Below the pieces are notes generated by a model that had not been told where the DNA came from, searched no databases, and saw only the letters and a program-made list of their open reading frames with translations. This document shows positions 17,379-25,818 of a stretch of DNA of 64,000 bases, piece after piece (the first letter of the stretch is position 1; each line of letters opens with the position of its first letter). This stretch comes from CAYPGJ01 sp964638515 (GTDB taxonomy: Bacteria; Planctomycetota; Phycisphaerae; Phycisphaerales; UBA1924), in NCBI GenBank assembly GCA_964638515.1, contig CAZWZL010000001.1, forward strand, positions 129,592 to 193,591, given 5' to 3'. The position numbers were made by a program, and so were the translations under genes.

Positions 17379-18425
17379 TCCCGGCTGGGCGCTCTGTCCC
17401 GTCACGTTGGGGATCGCCAGCTCCATCAGCACCGGCGCGTGGTCCGAGCCGCCCGCCTCCAGCACACGCCACGACGCCACGCGCACCCCCGGACTCACCA
17501 GCGCGTCATCGATCGCGATCCGCGCCCACGCGGGGTTTCTCGCCGGCCACGTGCCCGTCACCTTCCACCAGGGCTTCGCGATCCGAAGCCGGCCCTCCGA
17601 AACCAATCGCCGAACGCGCCAACCGGAAGGTGTCGAATTCAGATCGCCGACAAACACCAGCGGCAGCCCCGTCGGGTCGTAGAACGCGCGCTTCGCCTCG
17701 ATCGCCCGGCGAACCACCCGATTCCCCGCCTCCCACCGCTCGTCCGTTCTCGGCGAAAACGGATGCAGCATGCTCGCGATGAAGCTCCCACCCTCTCGAT
17801 CCACCCGCCACGATCGTCCGTGCTCCCCTTCCTCAGGGCGCCGCGGGTCCGGCCCCGTCGCGATCCGCTCCATCGGCCAGCGCGACACCAGCACAGGGAA
17901 TCCCGTCCCCGCCAGCGCGGGCAGATCGAAAAACCGGTACTCCTCGTGAAACGCCTCGTCCCGGCGCATCGCGTCGAGCATCGCGTGCGGCGCCTCGTAG
18001 ATCGCAATCACATCCGCGCCGCTGCGCTTGATGGTCTCAAACGCGTCCATCGCCCGCGTGTTCTGCGCAAACGCATTGATCTGCAGCACACGGACCAGCG
18101 TCCCGTCCCGCGCCGCCCGTTCCGCGGCTACGCCGCCAGCCCGCCCCGGCAGCACACCCATCGCGCCGATCGCCACCCCGCCCAGCGCCAACGCCAATCT
18201 CCCCCAGGCCCGCCACGCCGCCCACCACGCCGCAACCACCACCATCCCAACGCTCATCTGCGCCACAAACTGAGCCGCGAGATCAACCTCTCGCCCCGCC
18301 CCGGCAAACAGCCAGACCCCGCAAAGCCCCGCAAGCGCCCCGGTCGCGATCGTCGTCGCCCATCTCCAGACCGCCCGCATCGCGCGATGCGCTCGTCGCC
18401 CCGACGTGCGCGCACGCTCGCTCAC
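17370..18425 (-). CDS. Endonuclease/exonuclease/phosphatase-family protein with membrane anchor
   Basis: EEP-fold hydrolase of about 351 residues. Two or three N-terminal hydrophobic helices (TTIATGALAGLCGVWLF and following) anchor it. A metal-binding segment IAIYEAPHAML, the VFVGDLNSTPSGW block with its catalytic Asp/Asn, and a terminal GSDHAPVL complete the EEP motifs. This architecture is common in secreted or membrane EEP proteins of unknown substrate. The GTG at 18423-18425 is chosen because it overlaps the upstream stop (GTGA); an ATG at 18380 is the alternative. Nuclease, phosphodiesterase or sphingomyelinase-like activity cannot be told apart. Confidence 0.8.
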   Translation of the reverse strand: MSERARTSGRRAHRAMRAVWRWATTIATGALAGLCGVWLFAGAGREVDLAAQFVAQMSVGMVVVAAWWAAWRAWGRLALALGGVAIGAMGVLPGRAGGVAAERAARDGTLVRVLQINAFAQNTRAMDAFETIKRSGADVIAIYEAPHAMLDAMRRDEAFHEEYRFFDLPALAGTGFPVLVSRWPMERIATGPDPRRPEEGEHGRSWRVDREGGSFIASMLHPFSPRTDERWEAGNRVVRRAIEAKRAFYDPTGLPLVFVGDLNSTPSGWRVRRLVSEGRLRIAKPWWKVTGTWPARNPAWARIAIDDALVSPGVRVASWRVLEAGGSDHAPVLMELAIPNVTGQSAQPGSE

Positions 18426-19420
18426 GCCCGCGCCGCCTCGGCGTCGGAGCGCTCCGTCATCCACATCCACTGGCGCTCCAGCCCCTCGATCAACCCCGTC
18501 CCGGGCGCAAAGCCCAGCTCGGCCCCGCTCCGAGTCAGATCGGCGTAGGTCCGCTCCACGTCGCCCGGCTGCACGGGCTGGTGCTCGACCTTCGCGCGCA
18601 GCCCGCTGACACGCTCGATCGCACGCACCAGCTCCAGAACCGTCACCGGGCTGCTCCCGCCCAGATTCCACGTCCGCAGCCCGTGCGCATCGATGGCCGA
18701 CTCCGCCGCGAGCACGCCCTCCACGATGTCGCCCACATACGTGTAGTCACGGGCCATCGTCCCGTCCCCGAACACCGTGATGGCCTCGCTCTTGCGCATC
18801 TTTCGCATGAACGTCGAAATCGCGAGGTCGGGCCTCTGCCGCTCCCCGAACGCCGTGAAAAACCGCAGGCACGCGATGCTCGTCCCGTGCAGATGACGGT
18901 GCGTGTGCGCCAGCAACTCGCAGGCGCGCTTCGTCGCGGCATACGGGCTGATCGGCTCCAGGCAGGCATCGTCCTCACGAAACGGAACGCGCGACGCGTT
19001 CCCGTACACCGACGACGACGACGCCATCACCACCCGGCCCACCCCGGCCTTCCGGCACGCTTCGAACACCGCCGCCGTGCCCCGGACATTCACGTCCGCG
19101 TACAGCGCCGGGTCGGCAATGCTCGGCCGAACCCCCGCGCGTGCCGCGAGATGAATCACCGATCCCACCCCGTGCTCCCGCAACAACGCCGCGATCGCGC
19201 GCTCCTCGCGCACGTCCGCCCTGGCAAACACGAACCGCGAGCCATGGCGCTCCGCTGCGCGCTCGATCTCCCCGAGGTTCGAACGCTTGATCGCCTCGCC
19301 GTAGAACGAGTCAAGGTTGTCCACGCCCACAACGGGCCGCCCACGCGCGAGCAGCGCTTCCGCCACGTGCGACCCGATGAACCCGGCCGCGCCGGTAATC
19401 AGCACCATCCCGTCAGGCAT
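18422..19420 (-). CDS. UDP-glucuronate 4-epimerase-like SDR
   Basis: 332-residue extended SDR, likely interconverting UDP-glucuronate and UDP-galacturonate. The NAD motif is ITGAAGFIGSH near residues 8-18. HLAARAGVRPSI at about 90-101 is a segment shared by bacterial UDP-GlcA 4-epimerases. The Ser cluster SSSSVYGN and the catalytic Tyr/Lys in PYAATKRA are present, as is TVFGDGTMARDYTYV. UDP-GlcA from ugd at 3041-4384 would be the substrate. UDP-Glc or UDP-GlcNAc 4-epimerase activity is a less likely alternative. Confidence 0.85.
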   Translation of the reverse strand: MPDGMVLITGAAGFIGSHVAEALLARGRPVVGVDNLDSFYGEAIKRSNLGEIERAAERHGSRFVFARADVREERAIAALLREHGVGSVIHLAARAGVRPSIADPALYADVNVRGTAAVFEACRKAGVGRVVMASSSSVYGNASRVPFREDDACLEPISPYAATKRACELLAHTHRHLHGTSIACLRFFTAFGERQRPDLAISTFMRKMRKSEAITVFGDGTMARDYTYVGDIVEGVLAAESAIDAHGLRTWNLGGSSPVTVLELVRAIERVSGLRAKVEHQPVQPGDVERTYADLTRSGAELGFAPGTGLIEGLERQWMWMTERSDAEAARA

Positions 19421-19444
19421 CGATCGCCCGCCGCTCCCGCGTTG

Positions 19445-20326
19445 TTACGACCGCTTCCCGAGCACAAGCCCGACCACCGCCGCGATGACCGTCACCCCGG
19501 CCACGCCTCCCACCACAGCCATCAGATTCCCCGAAATCTGCCCCATCAGCGCGCCGTCGCCACCGCCCATCACGCCCAGCATGGCCACCAGCATCGCCAC
19601 GCCCAGCGCCGCCACCGTGCCCAGCGCCAGCCCGCCGACCAGCCCCGAACCCGCCCCGTCGTACGGCTCGGCCGCGATCATCGCGATGCCGCCACCAACG
19701 CTCGCAAGCGATCCCGCGCCCGTCGGCGAATCACTCTCCGCACCCGTGGCCTCGAACAGCCCCGAAGCGCCGATCGTCTCCCCCGCGCCCGCGTCCTCCG
19801 ACGAATACAAGTCCTCAAGCAGCGCCGCAGCTCCGAGCGACGTGTCGTCGCTCTCGCGCGTCATGTCCATCAGCCCCGAACCCGAGCCCACCGTCTCCAG
19901 AGCCGCGGCGTCCAGCCCGTTGCCGTCCGTCACCTGCGTCACGGCCGACGGGTCCGCCGTGTCAAGATCGTCCACGTCAAACACGCTCACCCCCGAGCGC
20001 TCCTTCGGATTCTCCTTCAGCTCGCCGCCCTTTCCGCCCGCGGTGCTGTCCGCCAGCGAGTAGCCGCCCGTTCCCGAAGCCGAGAGATCGATCCCGCTCG
20101 CCATCCCCGAGTCCGCCAGCGGTATCGCGCCCGAGTCCGCCAGATCAAGCGTCATGTCCGGCTCGTCGTCCCCGGCGAGCAGATCAATCTGCTCCACCTT
20201 GAACATCAGCTTGTCGCGATCCCGAAACTCCTGGATCTGACCCTTCGACGCCATCTCCTTGACCTCGTCGGTCGACTTCTTCAGGCGGTCAGCCGCCTCC
20301 TCAAGCGTGTAGAACATCTTGGCCAT
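19445..20326 (-). CDS. HTH/excisionase-like DNA-binding domain protein with C-terminal membrane helices
   Basis: 293 residues with an unusual layout. Residues about 3-45 (FYTLEEAADRLKKSTDEVKE onward) resemble the MerR/excisionase-type winged helix. A long acidic, Gly/Ser/Ala-rich low-complexity stretch (about 50-215) follows, with LADSG and GSG repeats. Two or three hydrophobic helices then end at GLVLGKRS. The call is of a membrane-tethered DNA- or protein-binding factor; no function is known to me. The ATG at 20324-20326 is preferred, about ten bases after GGAGG; a GTG one codon upstream is possible. Confidence 0.7.
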   Translation of the reverse strand: MAKMFYTLEEAADRLKKSTDEVKEMASKGQIQEFRDRDKLMFKVEQIDLLAGDDEPDMTLDLADSGAIPLADSGMASGIDLSASGTGGYSLADSTAGGKGGELKENPKERSGVSVFDVDDLDTADPSAVTQVTDGNGLDAAALETVGSGSGLMDMTRESDDTSLGAAALLEDLYSSEDAGAGETIGASGLFEATGAESDSPTGAGSLASVGGGIAMIAAEPYDGAGSGLVGGLALGTVAALGVAMLVAMLGVMGGGDGALMGQISGNLMAVVGGVAGVTVIAAVVGLVLGKRS

Positions 20327-20358
20327 CACGTCAGATCCTCCGCTGGGTTCGGAACGCC

Positions 20359-20364
20359 ACTATA
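20359..20364 (-). promoter_or_regulatory. -10-like TATAGT box upstream of the HTH-membrane gene
   Basis: TATAGT on the minus strand lies 32 bases before the ATG at 20326, in a very GC-rich setting. A start site near 20352 would give a short leader that includes the GGAGG ribosome-binding site. No good -35 match is seen. Confidence 0.4.
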
Positions 20365-20539
20365 GAGCCACCCCGCAGGCCCCGCCCCACATGTCCGCAA
20401 TCCCCCCCACGCCGGTTCCCCATCCGATTCCAGCCGATCGCGGGGAACACCTCCATTGCGCACCCCGTAAATCTCTCCGCCACGCGGCCTGAGGCCCACA
20501 TACCTCCAGGTTCGTGGGGTTGCGCCCCCTTCCGGGCTG

Positions 20540-20571
20540 CAGATCACGCGGAATTCTCGACGCGTGATCTG
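20540..20571. repeat. Perfect inverted repeat, 11-bp stem
   Basis: CAGATCACGCG at 20540-20550 is exactly complementary to 20561-20571, with a 10-base spacer containing GAATTC. It lies in the 389-base gap between the EF-G-like gene and the HTH-membrane gene, both minus-strand. It could be an RNA hairpin in the 3' UTR, an operator, or part of a REP-like element. No T-run follows on either strand, so it is not a classic terminator. Confidence 0.75.
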
Positions 20572-20590
20572 GATTTCGGGGTCCGGGGAT

Positions 20591-20652
20591 TCCCACTCCC
20601 GAGGGTGACGTCGGGAAACCGTCACGTCCCCACGTGACGGCGGGGAGTGGGA
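20591..20652. repeat. Nested double inverted repeat (10-bp outer and 9-bp inner stems)
   Basis: TCCCACTCCC at 20591-20600 pairs perfectly with 20643-20652. Inside it, CCGTCACGT at 20619-20627 pairs perfectly with ACGTGACGG at 20632-20640 around a CCCC loop. A competing 5-bp pairing TGACG/CGTCA (20606-20610 with 20620-20624) could exclude the inner stem. On the minus strand the inner hairpin is followed by TTTCCC, so it may end the EF-G-like transcript. The rest of the 20330-20718 gap holds no credible gene. Confidence 0.75.
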
Positions 20653-20718
20653 CTCGGGTCTCGCGGACGTCGGATCCCTCCAAGGCTCCGACCAATCCCG
20701 GGACCTTTTTTCGCTTCC

Positions 20719-22776
20719 TCAATCCTCGTCGTGATGGTGCGGCTTGTACGCCGACACCACCTGGTCCTGCACGTGCGCCGGCGCCGTCTCGTCGTGGCTG
20801 TATTCCATCACAAACCCGCCCGCGCCGCCCGTCATCGACTTGATCTGCGACGCGTACGAGCCCAGCTCCGACAGCGGCGCCGTGGCCTTGATCATGCACT
20901 GATCACCAGCCATCACCTCCGTCGCCATGATCCGCCCGCGCTTGGCGATCAGGTCCGACGTGATGTCCCCCATGTGGCTGTTGGGCGCCGTGACCTCGAT
21001 GTCCACGAACGGCTCCAGCAGGCTCGGCTTGGCCTTCTGCACCGCATCTATGAACGCCTTCCGACCGGCCGTGACAAACGCCACTTCCTTCGAGTCCACC
21101 GGGTGGTACTTCCCGTCATACACGGCCACCTTCACGCCCAGCATCGGAAAGCCCGCAAAGCACCCCGTTCCCATCACCTGACGCACGCCCTTCTCGATCG
21201 CGGGCAAGTACTGCTTCGGCACCGATCCTCCGAACGTGTCGTCCACGAACTCGAAGCCCTCCGCGTGGTCCGCGGGCAGCGGCTCAACACGCAGGTACAC
21301 CTCGCCGAACTGCCCCGCCCCCCCCGTCTGCTTCTTGTGCCGGTGATGCCCCTCGGCCTTCGCCCGGATCGTCTCCTTGTACGCCACCTTGGGCGGGTGC
21401 GATTCCACCTCCACCCCGAATCGCCCCTTCAGCTTCTCGAGCATGATCCGAAGATGCAGCTCGCCGATGCCGCGCACCACCAGCTCGTGCGTCGCCGCGA
21501 CACGATCCACCTGGAACGTCGGGTCCTCCGCGGACAGCTTCTGCAGCGCGGCGCCGATCTTCGTCTCGTCGTTCCGGCTCTTCGCCACCAGCGCGAGCCC
21601 CGACATGGGCCTCGGCAGCGGCAGCGGCTTGAGATGCAACGAATCAAACTCGTGACTCTCGTGCAACACCGCGTCAAGGTGCAGCTCGTCGATCTTCGCC
21701 AGCCCCCCGATGTCCCCCGTCACCAGCTCCTTCACCTCGGCGTGGTCCTTGCCCTGCGCCTTGAAGATGTGCGCCAGGCGCATCGGCTTCTTCTGGTCGT
21801 CCATGATCAGAGACGATCCCGCTCTCATCGTCCCCTGATGCACCCGGAACATGCACACCTTGCCGACGAACGGGTCGGTTGAAACCTTGAAAACGTGCGC
21901 CACGACGCTCTTGCTCGAGTCCGCTTCGGCGCGCCAATCCGCCAGGTTGCCCTCCTTGTCACGCATCTCGAACGGACGCGGGTTGCCCTCCAGTGGGCTG
22001 GGGCACACGTGCGCGAAGATGTGCAGCAGGTCCGCGATGCCCGCCCCCGTCTTGGCGGAACAGAAGCAGATCGGGATCAGGTGCCCCTGGCGCAGCGCCT
22101 CCTCGATGGCCTCGTGCAGCCGATCCGCCGGGACGTTCTTCGGGTTCTCGAGGTAGATCGACATCAACTCCTCGTCGACCTCGACGATCTGGTCCATGAG
22201 CGCCGTTCGCGCCTCCGCCACCGAAGAAAAGTCCACCTCCCCCTCGTGGCTCTCCAGCAGATCAACCACGTCCGTGCCGCCCTTGCTGGGCAGATTGATC
22301 GGCGTGCACTCCGTCCCGAACGTCTCTCGGATCGACGCGAGCAGCCCCTCCAGATCGATGTTGTCGTGGTCGATCTTGTTGATCACGATCATCCGAGGAA
22401 GCTCGCGCTCCGCCGACACCTTCAACATCCGGCGCGTGCTCGTCTGAATGCCGCCCACGGCATCCACCACCACGCACACCGTCTCCACCGCCGGCAGCGC
22501 CGTGAGCGCCTGCCCCACGAAGTCCGGGTACCCCGGAGTGTCGATCATGTTGATGTGCCGACCCTCATGGTCAAAGTGCACCAGCGCGGACGACAGAGAA
22601 TGCTTGTGATGCTTCTCTTCCGCCTCAAAGTCGCACGAGGTGGACCCCTCCTCCACCGTCCCCATCCGCCCCTTCACCTTCGTTTCCGTCAGCAGCCGCT
22701 CCACGAGCGTCGTCTTTCCCGCGAACGCATGCCCAACCAGCGCGATGTTCCGGATGTCGGCGGTCGTGTAGCTCAT
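20719..22776 (-). CDS. Elongation factor G-like GTPase (EF-G2/FusA2 type)
   Basis: 685-residue translational GTPase. The P-loop GHAFAGKTT is near residues 15-23, G3 is DTPGYPDF, G4 is NKID, and the EF-G domains II-V follow. The switch region reads CDFEAEEKHHKHSLSS rather than the ERERGITI of canonical EF-G. The family with this deviation is the EF-G-like/FusA2 group, whose members often lack true translocase activity or act in special conditions. The ATG at 22774-22776 has AAGGAGA about ten bases upstream. It stands alone, not with rpsL, rpsG or tuf, so a main fusA probably lies elsewhere. Confidence 0.9.
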   Translation of the reverse strand: MSYTTADIRNIALVGHAFAGKTTLVERLLTETKVKGRMGTVEEGSTSCDFEAEEKHHKHSLSSALVHFDHEGRHINMIDTPGYPDFVGQALTALPAVETVCVVVDAVGGIQTSTRRMLKVSAERELPRMIVINKIDHDNIDLEGLLASIRETFGTECTPINLPSKGGTDVVDLLESHEGEVDFSSVAEARTALMDQIVEVDEELMSIYLENPKNVPADRLHEAIEEALRQGHLIPICFCSAKTGAGIADLLHIFAHVCPSPLEGNPRPFEMRDKEGNLADWRAEADSSKSVVAHVFKVSTDPFVGKVCMFRVHQGTMRAGSSLIMDDQKKPMRLAHIFKAQGKDHAEVKELVTGDIGGLAKIDELHLDAVLHESHEFDSLHLKPLPLPRPMSGLALVAKSRNDETKIGAALQKLSAEDPTFQVDRVAATHELVVRGIGELHLRIMLEKLKGRFGVEVESHPPKVAYKETIRAKAEGHHRHKKQTGGAGQFGEVYLRVEPLPADHAEGFEFVDDTFGGSVPKQYLPAIEKGVRQVMGTGCFAGFPMLGVKVAVYDGKYHPVDSKEVAFVTAGRKAFIDAVQKAKPSLLEPFVDIEVTAPNSHMGDITSDLIAKRGRIMATEVMAGDQCMIKATAPLSELGSYASQIKSMTGGAGGFVMEYSHDETAPAHVQDQVVSAYKPHHHDED

Positions 22777-22927
22777 GGCGAACGTCTCCTTGCAGTCGCG
22801 TTGTCGTGCCCCGCCGCCCACCGCGACGGGGTTTCCATGGCCCGGGATTCCGAGGGGTCTGAGAGCCCCAGGGACGCCGGGGGCCCTGCATTGTAAAGGA
22901 CACCCACTTCCCCGCCCCAGCCGGCAA

Positions 22928-23377
22928 TCAGCTCCCTCCGGCCCCCTTGGCCAGCGACCGAAGCACCGCGTCTACTCCCTCCTCGCCGCATGCCGGTCGA
23001 AGCCGTATCACCTTCCCAGCCTCCTCGCTGCGGATCACGTACGTCCAACCGTCCTTGCGCATCTCCAGGCCCCCCAGGCCCGATTCCCATCGGACCCACC
23101 CGGCCGCACCCGGCTTGCGCTTGCCATCCAGCAGCACCAAGCGGTCTCGCGTCACCATCAGCACCGTGGGCCTCGTGCCGCCTCCGAAAATCGTGGCGAT
23201 CACCGGTCCAAATCCCGGCACCAAGGCCAGGAGCAACGCCCACAGATCGGGTAGCCCTCCCCTCCGTTCGCTCACCACACCCCACGCCAGCACGTGATCC
23301 CGAGCACCCGAGTCCGCGCGTAGCACCGGACGAAGCGCCCAAGGCCCGAAGACGCAATTCTCAAACGTCTTGCCCAT
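22928..23377 (-). CDS. Hypothetical protein, possible PH-like domain
   Basis: 149 residues, not recognised. A short hydrophobic stretch (LWALLLALVPGFGPVIATIF, about 45-64) may be one membrane segment. A beta-rich C-terminal part (TVLMVTRDRLVLLDGKRK, then TYVIRSEEAGKVIRL) looks like a small PH-type barrel. It lies between the EF-G-like gene and pyrB, divergent from pyrB. Coding is supported by start/stop placement and composition, but no function can be inferred. Confidence 0.55.
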   Translation of the reverse strand: MGKTFENCVFGPWALRPVLRADSGARDHVLAWGVVSERRGGLPDLWALLLALVPGFGPVIATIFGGGTRPTVLMVTRDRLVLLDGKRKPGAAGWVRWESGLGGLEMRKDGWTYVIRSEEAGKVIRLRPACGEEGVDAVLRSLAKGAGGS

Positions 23378-23428
23378 GCCCGACGAACCCTAGCGCGCCC
23401 GCCCAATCCGTACACTGACGCCCGACCC

Positions 23429-24448
23429 ATGCCGCCACGCACCCGCCAACGACCCGCCGCCCGGCAATCCCCCCGCGCCGCCTCGGCCGCACGCTGGACC
23501 TCCCCGCACGTCCTCGGACTGCAAGACGCCAAGCCCGCTGACATCCGCGCGCTCCTGCGCCTCGCGTTGGCCTGCGAGCCGCACGCGCGACCGGGCGCCA
23601 GGCCGCTGCCCGCCCTCTTCGGCCGCACCGTGGCCAACCTGTTCCTCGAGGACTCCACCCGCACCAGGCTGTCCTTCACGCTGGCCGCGCGCCGTCTCTC
23701 CGCGATCACGCTCGATCTCACCGCGGCCGCCTCCTCCGTGAACAAGGGCGAGACGCTCCACGACACCGCCAAGACGCTCGTCGCCATGGGCGCCGACGCG
23801 GTGGTGATCCGCCATTCCTCCGCGGGCGCCGCGCTCCTCCTCTCGCGCGAGGTGGACGCCTGCATCCTCAACGCGGGTGACGGCCGCCACGAGCACCCGA
23901 CTCAGGGCCTCCTCGACGCGCTCACCATCGGGGAGGCGTTCGATCGAACCAAGAGCCTCGATTTCTCCGGTCTCCGTGTGGCCATCGTCGGTGATCTCGC
24001 AAACTCCCGCGTGGCGCGATCCGACATCGCCGCGCTCACGGCCCTCGGCGCCAACGTGGTCTGCGCCGGCCCGCCCCCTCTCGCTCCGGCCGAGTTTCGA
24101 GCGCTGGGCTGCGAGCTGACGCACGACCCCGACGAAGCGCTCGATGGCGCCCACGCCGTGCAGATGCTCCGAGTGCAGGTCGAACGCGCCGCCGCGGTCG
24201 GATCGCTCCGCGAGTATGCCGATGCGTGGCAGCTCACGCCCGAACGCGCGTCTCGCCTCCGCAAGGGCGCCATCATCATGCACCCCGGCCCCATGAATCG
24301 CGGCGTCGAGATCCACCCGTCCGTCGCCGACGGCGCCCGGGCCCGCATGGAGCGGCAGGTCGCGCTCGGCGTGCCCGTGCGCATGGCCTGTCTGCTCGCC
24401 ACGTTTCACGCGAAGAAACTCATCCCCGCGAGCGCACTGAAGCCATGA
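23429..24448 (+). CDS. pyrB: Aspartate carbamoyltransferase catalytic subunit
   Basis: Pyrimidine pathway enzyme joining carbamoyl phosphate and aspartate. In 339 residues it has the carbamoyl-phosphate motif STRTR at 76-80, the segment SSVNKGETLHDT, the HPTQGLLD block, and the closing MHPGPMNRGVE. The first 25 residues are a basic Arg/Pro extension not usual in PyrB, so translation might begin further in. TACACT lies 12 bases ahead of the ATG. It overlaps gmk as ATGA instead of the common pyrC partner, so pyrimidine and purine steps are co-transcribed. Confidence 0.96.
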   Translation: MPPRTRQRPAARQSPRAASAARWTSPHVLGLQDAKPADIRALLRLALACEPHARPGARPLPALFGRTVANLFLEDSTRTRLSFTLAARRLSAITLDLTAAASSVNKGETLHDTAKTLVAMGADAVVIRHSSAGAALLLSREVDACILNAGDGRHEHPTQGLLDALTIGEAFDRTKSLDFSGLRVAIVGDLANSRVARSDIAALTALGANVVCAGPPPLAPAEFRALGCELTHDPDEALDGAHAVQMLRVQVERAAAVGSLREYADAWQLTPERASRLRKGAIIMHPGPMNRGVEIHPSVADGARARMERQVALGVPVRMACLLATFHAKKLIPASALKP

Positions 24449-25041
24449 ACGCCCCGCTGCTGGTCATCGTGTCAGGGCCTTCCGGCGTCGGAAAGACCAC
24501 GATCTCGCGCGCCGTGCGGGACGCGTTCCCCGACGCCGCGCTTTCCGTTTCCTGCACGACCCGTCCCAAGGCTCCCACCGATGTCGACGGCGTCGATTAC
24601 CACTTCATCGCGGAGCACGAGTTCGAGCGGCGTGTTGCCGACCCGGAGGGCCCGCCGGGGCTCGGCCAATTCCTCGAGCACGCGGGCGTTTACGGGAAAC
24701 GCTACGGCACGCTGCGCAAGCCCGTCGAAGACGCGCTCGAGAGTGGAAGGCTGGTGATTCTCGAGATCGACGTGCAGGGCGCGGTGCAGGTCAAGACGCG
24801 GATGCCGCACGCGTTCGCGCTGTTCATCCTGCCGCCGTCGGAGGAAGCGTTGCTGGAGAGGCTGCGGAGCCGGGGGAGGGATGCGGAGGAAGTGATCCAG
24901 AAGCGGTTTGCGGCAGCCAAGCGAGAGATCGAGGCCGCGGGCGCTTCCGGGGTGTATGACGTGTCCATCGTGAACCGGGATCTGGGGCAGGCGACAGCGG
25001 AGGCGATCGAAGCCGTGCGGAAGGCCCGATGTTCGCCGTGA
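24445..25041 (+). CDS. gmk: Guanylate kinase
   Basis: Cytosolic kinase making GDP from GMP and ATP. The 198 residues carry the P-loop GPSGVGKTT at 11-19, the GMP-binding region SVSCTTRPKAPTDVDGVDYHF, and EIDVQGAVQVK. A few residues (ADPEGPPGLGQ) are inserted between the GMP-binding strand and FLEHAGVYG. It overlaps pyrB by 4 bases and is followed 64 bases later by the preQ0 genes, which use GTP as precursor. Confidence 0.96.
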   Translation: MNAPLLVIVSGPSGVGKTTISRAVRDAFPDAALSVSCTTRPKAPTDVDGVDYHFIAEHEFERRVADPEGPPGLGQFLEHAGVYGKRYGTLRKPVEDALESGRLVILEIDVQGAVQVKTRMPHAFALFILPPSEEALLERLRSRGRDAEEVIQKRFAAAKREIEAAGASGVYDVSIVNRDLGQATAEAIEAVRKARCSP

Positions 25042-25090
25042 GCCTCCAGTGACGGGGCTGGTGCGCACGGTTCGCGCGATACGCCCGGCG

Positions 25091-25096
25091 TAGGAT
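25091..25096 (+). promoter_or_regulatory. -10-like TAGGAT box before queC
   Basis: TAGGAT ends eight bases before the queC GTG. Transcription starting the usual 6-7 bases downstream would give a leader of only one to three bases. No preQ1-riboswitch-like structure is visible in the 63-base gap. Confidence 0.4.
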
Positions 25097-25104
25097 CGTC
25101 CGCC

Positions 25105-25818
25105 GTGCACGCACCGACCGCCCAACGAGCCGTGATCCTCGTTTCCGGGGGACTCGACAGCGCGACGCTTCTGGCGATCGCTCGCGCGGAGGGCCGCGCG
25201 TGCGTGGCGCTCTCGGCGGACTACGGTCAGCGTCACCGCGCGGAGCTGGGCGCCGCGGCTCGGGTGGCCCGGGCGCTGGCGGCCGAGCGGCATGTGATCG
25301 TGAAGGTGGACCTTCGGGCGATCGGCGGCTCGGCGTTGACGGACGACGGGATCGACGTGCCGGGCGCGGGAGCGCGGCCGGGCATTCCGATCACGTACGT
25401 GCCGGCGCGGAACATGCTGCTCTTGTCGCTGGCGTTTGGTCTGGCGGAGGTGGAGGGCGCGGGAGAGGTGTGGCTAGGCGCGAACGCGGTGGATTTTTCG
25501 GGGTACCCGGACTGTCGCGCGCCGTTTCTGGAATCGTTCGAGGCGTGCGCGGCGCTGGGGACGAAGGCGGGCGCGGAGGGGCGGGCGGTGCGGCTGCGCG
25601 CGCCGCTGGTGGAGTGGACGAAGGCAGAGATCATCCGGCAGGGCGCGGAGCTGGGCGTGGACTATTCGATGACGGTGTCGTGCTACTCGGCGGACGAGGG
25701 CGGCGAGGCGTGCGGGGCGTGCGACTCGTGCCGCATCCGGCGCGAGGGCTTCGAGCGCGCGGGGGTGACGGATCCGACCAGGTACGCGCGCACCGGGGCT
25801 CGGGGGAAGCTCGCGTGA
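25105..25818 (+). CDS. queC: 7-cyano-7-deazaguanine synthase
   Basis: QueC converts 7-carboxy-7-deazaguanine to preQ0 with ATP and ammonia. The 237 residues from a GTG start include the PP-loop SGGLDS at 14-19 and NMLLLSLAFGLAE. Near the C-terminus a zinc cluster is formed by cysteines in CYSADEGGEACGACDSC. It overlaps queE by 4 bases. Product preQ0 may go to queuosine in tRNA, through QueF and Tgt outside the window, or to DNA deazapurine modification. Confidence 0.97.
   Translation: MHAPTAQRAVILVSGGLDSATLLAIARAEGRACVALSADYGQRHRAELGAAARVARALAAERHVIVKVDLRAIGGSALTDDGIDVPGAGARPGIPITYVPARNMLLLSLAFGLAEVEGAGEVWLGANAVDFSGYPDCRAPFLESFEACAALGTKAGAEGRAVRLRAPLVEWTKAEIIRQGAELGVDYSMTVSCYSADEGGEACGACDSCRIRREGFERAGVTDPTRYARTGARGKLA

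Noticed and set aside
20326..20625. A 99-codon minus-strand frame in the inverted-repeat region
   Set aside because: It is Arg/Gly-rich with no domain, overlaps the hairpins, and has no Shine-Dalgarno site.
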